The position numbers and the translations under genes were made by a program. A DNA stretch of 41,670 bases. It comes from Alistipes sp. (GTDB lineage Bacteria; Bacteroidota; Bacteroidia; Bacteroidales; Rikenellaceae). The notes under the pieces were generated by a model. That model saw only the letters and a program-made list of their open reading frames with translations, was not told where the DNA came from and did no database searches. Every line of letters begins with the position of its first letter. The stretch's first letter is position 1. Location of the stretch: contig JAFTOU010000043.1 in assembly GCA_017463615.1 (NCBI GenBank), positions 1 through 41,670 of the forward strand, in the 5' to 3' direction. Positions 39,539 through 41,670 of this stretch are shown piece after piece.

Positions 39539-39612
39539 GGACCCATAGCTCAGTTGGTCAGAGCAGCGGACTCATAATCCGAAGGTCGTGGGATCATGCC
39601 CCTCTGGGTCCA
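39539..39612 (+). tRNA. tRNA with CAT anticodon (elongator Met or lysidine Ile2)
   Basis: Acceptor stem GGACCCA/TGGGTCC pairs perfectly and excludes initiator tRNA, which has an unpaired 1-72. The D stem is GCTC/GAGC and the anticodon loop CTCATAA has CAT at 39573-39575. The D and anticodon arms (AGAGCA...GACTCATAATC...GGTCG) look closer to E. coli tRNA-Ile2 than to tRNA-Met, so TilS-modified Ile2 is possible. Odd points: the T-loop reads ATCATGC, so T54 and A58 are both replaced (A54, T58); the T stem has a T-T mismatch at 50-64; and pair 27-43 is G-A. CCA is not encoded. A terminator follows directly. Confidence 0.88.
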
Positions 39613-39613
39613 C

Positions 39614-39643
39614 AAAGCAGTCACTAAGGTGGCTGCTTTTTTT
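39614..39643 (+). terminator. Rho-independent terminator after the tRNA gene
   Basis: AAAGCAGTCAC pairs with GTGGCTGCTTT (one G-T pair) around TAAG and is followed by T residues. Between this and the glsA promoter (39644-39782) I see no gene or structured element. Confidence 0.85.
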
Positions 39644-39782
39644 GGTGGGAAGTGGGGAGGTTGGTTTTACTCTTACCCCCTTTTTCACCCAAAACAGAGC
39701 ACTTTCCCATCACAACAGACTCCAAATCGGAGAAAAAAACTCTATTTTGAACACCAGATAGCCCATTTTAGGTATTTATACC

Positions 39783-39812
39783 TTGTATGTCAATCTATTA
39801 TCGTTACCTTTG
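39783..39812 (+). promoter_or_regulatory. Bacteroidota-type promoter for glsA-glsB
   Basis: TTG (39783-39785), a 19-nt spacer and TACCTTTG (39805-39812) match the consensus exactly. The upstream in-frame ATG at 39787 lies between these boxes and so cannot be the start. Confidence 0.75.
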
Positions 39813-39834
39813 TACCGTCCAAATGTGTGATTGT

Positions 39835-40650
39835 ATGCGAATTGATTTACGCGAGATTATTAGAAAGAAGACGGGCAAGCGATTTCCTAAATGGTTAATA
39901 GCTCCGTTAGAGAGGCTTATACATCAGCGCGAGCTAAACAATATGCTTGTGGAGGGAGCTGGACTTTCGCATAGCGAGTTTCTTCGCTATGTACTTGATA
40001 CTCTTGGAGTTGATTGTCAGGCGATATTCACCACTCCCCTTGCCGATGACCAGCGATATATCTTTGCCTCTAACCACCCATTCGGCGGCTTAGATGGTAT
40101 GATGATTATCAACGAGCTGCAGAAGCGCTGGGGCGATGCTGGTGCAATAGTGAACGACCTGCTGATGGCCGTAGAGCCACTCTCACCCTTCTGGGTTCCG
40201 GTAAATAAGTTTGGTCGCCAGAAGAACACCACCTTTCAGGCTTACGATGCTGCGCTAAGCTCTCCAACAAAACAGATTCTCACCTTCCCCGCGGGTTTCT
40301 GCTCGCGCGTGATTGACGGCAAGGTGCAGGATACGGAGTGGAAGAGCCACTTTATCAAGGACGCCGTGCGCTACAACCGCCAGATTGTCCCTGTCTATGT
40401 TGAGGGTCAGCTATCAAAGCGCTTCTACAACATCTACCGCTTCCGCCAATTTTTCAACATAAAGGTAAACCTCGAGCTTGTGCTGCTTGTAGACGAGATG
40501 TTCCGCCAAAAGGGCAAGCGCGTGCGTATAGTCTTTGGCGCGCCGATAGATGTAAATAGCCTTGAGGGCACAGCTGCAGAGAAGACCCTAAAGCTGAGAG
40601 AAGAGAGTTATAAACTACAACAACTTTTGAGCAATGAAAACGATAATTAG
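39835..40650 (+). CDS. glsA: Glycine/ornithine-lipid O-acyltransferase (PlsC-like)
   Basis: 271-residue acyltransferase of the 1-acylglycerol-3-phosphate acyltransferase family. The catalytic HX4D motif is NHPFGGLDG, and a later FPAGFCSR takes the place of the FPEGTRS block. Paired with GlsB it should add the second, ester-linked acyl chain to N-acyl-glycine to form glycine lipids, as shown for BT_3458/BT_3459 in Bacteroides thetaiotaomicron. ATG 39835 was chosen because the promoter excludes 39787 and leaves only about 4 nt of leader for 39823; 39823 remains possible. The gene overlaps glsB by 17 nt, so the two are translationally coupled. Confidence 0.85.
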   Translation: MRIDLREIIRKKTGKRFPKWLIAPLERLIHQRELNNMLVEGAGLSHSEFLRYVLDTLGVDCQAIFTTPLADDQRYIFASNHPFGGLDGMMIINELQKRWGDAGAIVNDLLMAVEPLSPFWVPVNKFGRQKNTTFQAYDAALSSPTKQILTFPAGFCSRVIDGKVQDTEWKSHFIKDAVRYNRQIVPVYVEGQLSKRFYNIYRFRQFFNIKVNLELVLLVDEMFRQKGKRVRIVFGAPIDVNSLEGTAAEKTLKLREESYKLQQLLSNENDN

Positions 40651-41533
40651 CCCCGTAAGCCGAGAGCTACTCCTTGAGGAGCTCCATAGGCTCGGCAAGA
40701 TTCGTGACACCCGCCACGGCGGTAACGAGATATACCTTTTTGACGCCGCCTCAGCACCAAACCTTATGCGCGAGGTGGGACGACTGCGCGAGGAGTCATT
40801 CCGCGCGGGCGGCGGTGGCACAGGCGAGGAGATTGATATAGATGTGGACGATACAGCACCTGAGGGCTACAAGCAGCTGATTGCTTGGGACCCCGCAGAG
40901 CAGGAGATTGTCGGCGGCTACCGCTGCATCATCTGCCCTAAGCCCGACTCGCCACACCTCTCTACAAGCCACTACTTCCACTTCTCGGAGCAGTTCCGCC
41001 AGCAGTTCCTGCCTCAGACTATAGAGCTCGGCCGCGCCTTTGTGCAGCCTAAGTATCAGGCCTCGGGCGACTGCCGCAGCATCTACGCCCTAGAGAATCT
41101 GTGGGACGGCATCGGCGCACTTATCGCACTCAACCCGCAGGCTAAGTACCTGCTCGGCAAGGTGACTATCTACCCCACCTACCACCCAGAGGCACTTAAG
41201 CTGCTCTACTACTTCCTCCACAGATACTTCCCAGATAACCTCGCACTCGTTGAGGGTATTGACAAGGTGCATATTGATACCGAGAAGGAGAAGAACGACA
41301 AAATATTCACTGGCGAGACATACCTGGAGAACTACCGCCTGCTGCGTAGCTCTATCCACGGCTATGGCGAGATGATTCCGCCACTGATGAACTCCTATAT
41401 GAACCTCTCCAACACTATGCGCGTCTTTGACACCGTGCACAACAAGGAGTTGGGCGATGTCTACGAAACCGGCATTATGATTACCATCCCGGACATCTTC
41501 CCCGAGAAGTATGACCGCTATACAAAATTTTAG
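40634..41533 (+). CDS. glsB: Glycine/ornithine-lipid N-acyltransferase (OlsB-like GNAT)
   Basis: 299-residue GNAT-type N-acyltransferase of the OlsB/hemolysin-like family. Conserved blocks are YLFDAASAPNLMREVGRLREESFR, GGYRCIICP, FLPQTIELGRAFVQPKYQ and the acyl-carrier-binding region LLGKVTIYPTYH. It would put a 3-hydroxy fatty acid on the amino group of glycine (or ornithine), giving the lyso-lipid that GlsA completes. Here glsA precedes glsB, while in B. thetaiotaomicron I recall glsB first. The stop codon TAG begins the third copy of the heptad-repeat element. Confidence 0.85.
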   Translation: MKTIISPVSRELLLEELHRLGKIRDTRHGGNEIYLFDAASAPNLMREVGRLREESFRAGGGGTGEEIDIDVDDTAPEGYKQLIAWDPAEQEIVGGYRCIICPKPDSPHLSTSHYFHFSEQFRQQFLPQTIELGRAFVQPKYQASGDCRSIYALENLWDGIGALIALNPQAKYLLGKVTIYPTYHPEALKLLYYFLHRYFPDNLALVEGIDKVHIDTEKEKNDKIFTGETYLENYRLLRSSIHGYGEMIPPLMNSYMNLSNTMRVFDTVHNKELGDVYETGIMITIPDIFPEKYDRYTKF

Positions 41534-41670
41534 CCATTAGCTGTTGGCAGTTGGCCATTAGCTTTTCAGAGGTGTCGCTGCGCGACGAGAGTTTAGATTC
41601 TATTCGGATTTAGGACAGCTGCCGAAGGCAGTGAAATGAAAAATAGACCTCCAGTTCAAGTTTACTTGAA
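41531..41670. repeat. Heptad-repeat intergenic element, copy 3 (cut by window end)
   Basis: Begins at the glsB stop codon: TAGCCAT, TAGCTGT, TGGCAGT, TGGCCAT, TAGCTTT. Then AGGTGTC and the stem-loop GTCGC-TGC-GCGAC, followed by GAGTTTA, in the same order as copies 1 and 2. A small hairpin CTGCC-GAA-GGCAG and the palindrome TTCAAGT-TT-ACTTGAA (41655-41670) follow before the window ends. The inverted right arm is not visible. Confidence 0.65.

Noticed and set aside
39539-39612. Initiator tRNA-fMet
   Set aside because: Position 1-72 is a G-C pair and the three G-C pairs at the base of the anticodon stem are not in initiator form.
39787-39834. Upstream start for glsA
   Set aside because: The ATG lies between the -33 and -7 promoter elements and would not be transcribed.

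Overview
The window looks like a chromosomal segment of a gut-type member of Bacteroidales, plausibly Rikenellaceae (Alistipes-like). The evidence is the repeated TAnnTTTG -7 boxes (several with TTG about 19 nt upstream), Bacteroidota-specific families (Omp28-like lipoproteins, DUF6029, DUF4988, the GlsA/GlsB glycine-lipid acyltransferases), an rnfBCDGEA cluster and a Ser-type sulfatase. The genus is an inference. No phage, transposase, plasmid or CRISPR signal was seen.

Layout. Bases 1-7.9 kb: a lipid A phosphoethanolamine transferase-like enzyme, a DUF2147 secreted protein, a NhaD-like antiporter, a GH73/LysM glucosaminidase diverging from a GT2 glycosyltransferase, and a minus-strand operon of TPM protein, LemA and an orphan OmpR-type regulator. 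Bases 8-14.1 kb: a DUF349 coiled-coil protein, then pyrG-yidC-3'-5' exonuclease. Bases 14.4-18.1 kb (minus): Wza-like export protein, Wzc-like tyrosine kinase and a small HAD phosphatase. Bases 18.2-26.7 kb: a cytoplasmic GH13 enzyme, then nadE-rseC-rnfBCDGEA. RNase P RNA follows on the minus strand. Bases 27.2-37.7 kb (minus): tlpA, a DUF6029 barrel, a lipoprotein with three tandem Omp28 domains, and two large modular lipoproteins. Then come a sulfatase, a CAT-anticodon tRNA with an odd T-arm, and the overlapping glsA-glsB pair.

Three things stand out. First, both glutamine-dependent synthetases in the window, CTP synthase and NAD synthetase, have intact synthetase domains but lack the glutaminase nucleophile Cys; each has Gly, encoded GGT. 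The cell may therefore feed these reactions with free ammonia. Second, two copies of a roughly 127-nt extended hairpin lie between convergent genes. Their stems differ in sequence but keep pairing, while loop and junction sequences are conserved, which looks like an undescribed structured element. Third, a heptad-repeat element occurs three times, each time beginning at the TAG stop codon of a plus-strand gene.

The tlpA/DUF6029/triple-Omp28/lipoprotein operon is the best candidate for an uncharacterised multi-protein envelope system. It combines a periplasmic thiol reductase with an exported lipoprotein carrying three CxxC sites.
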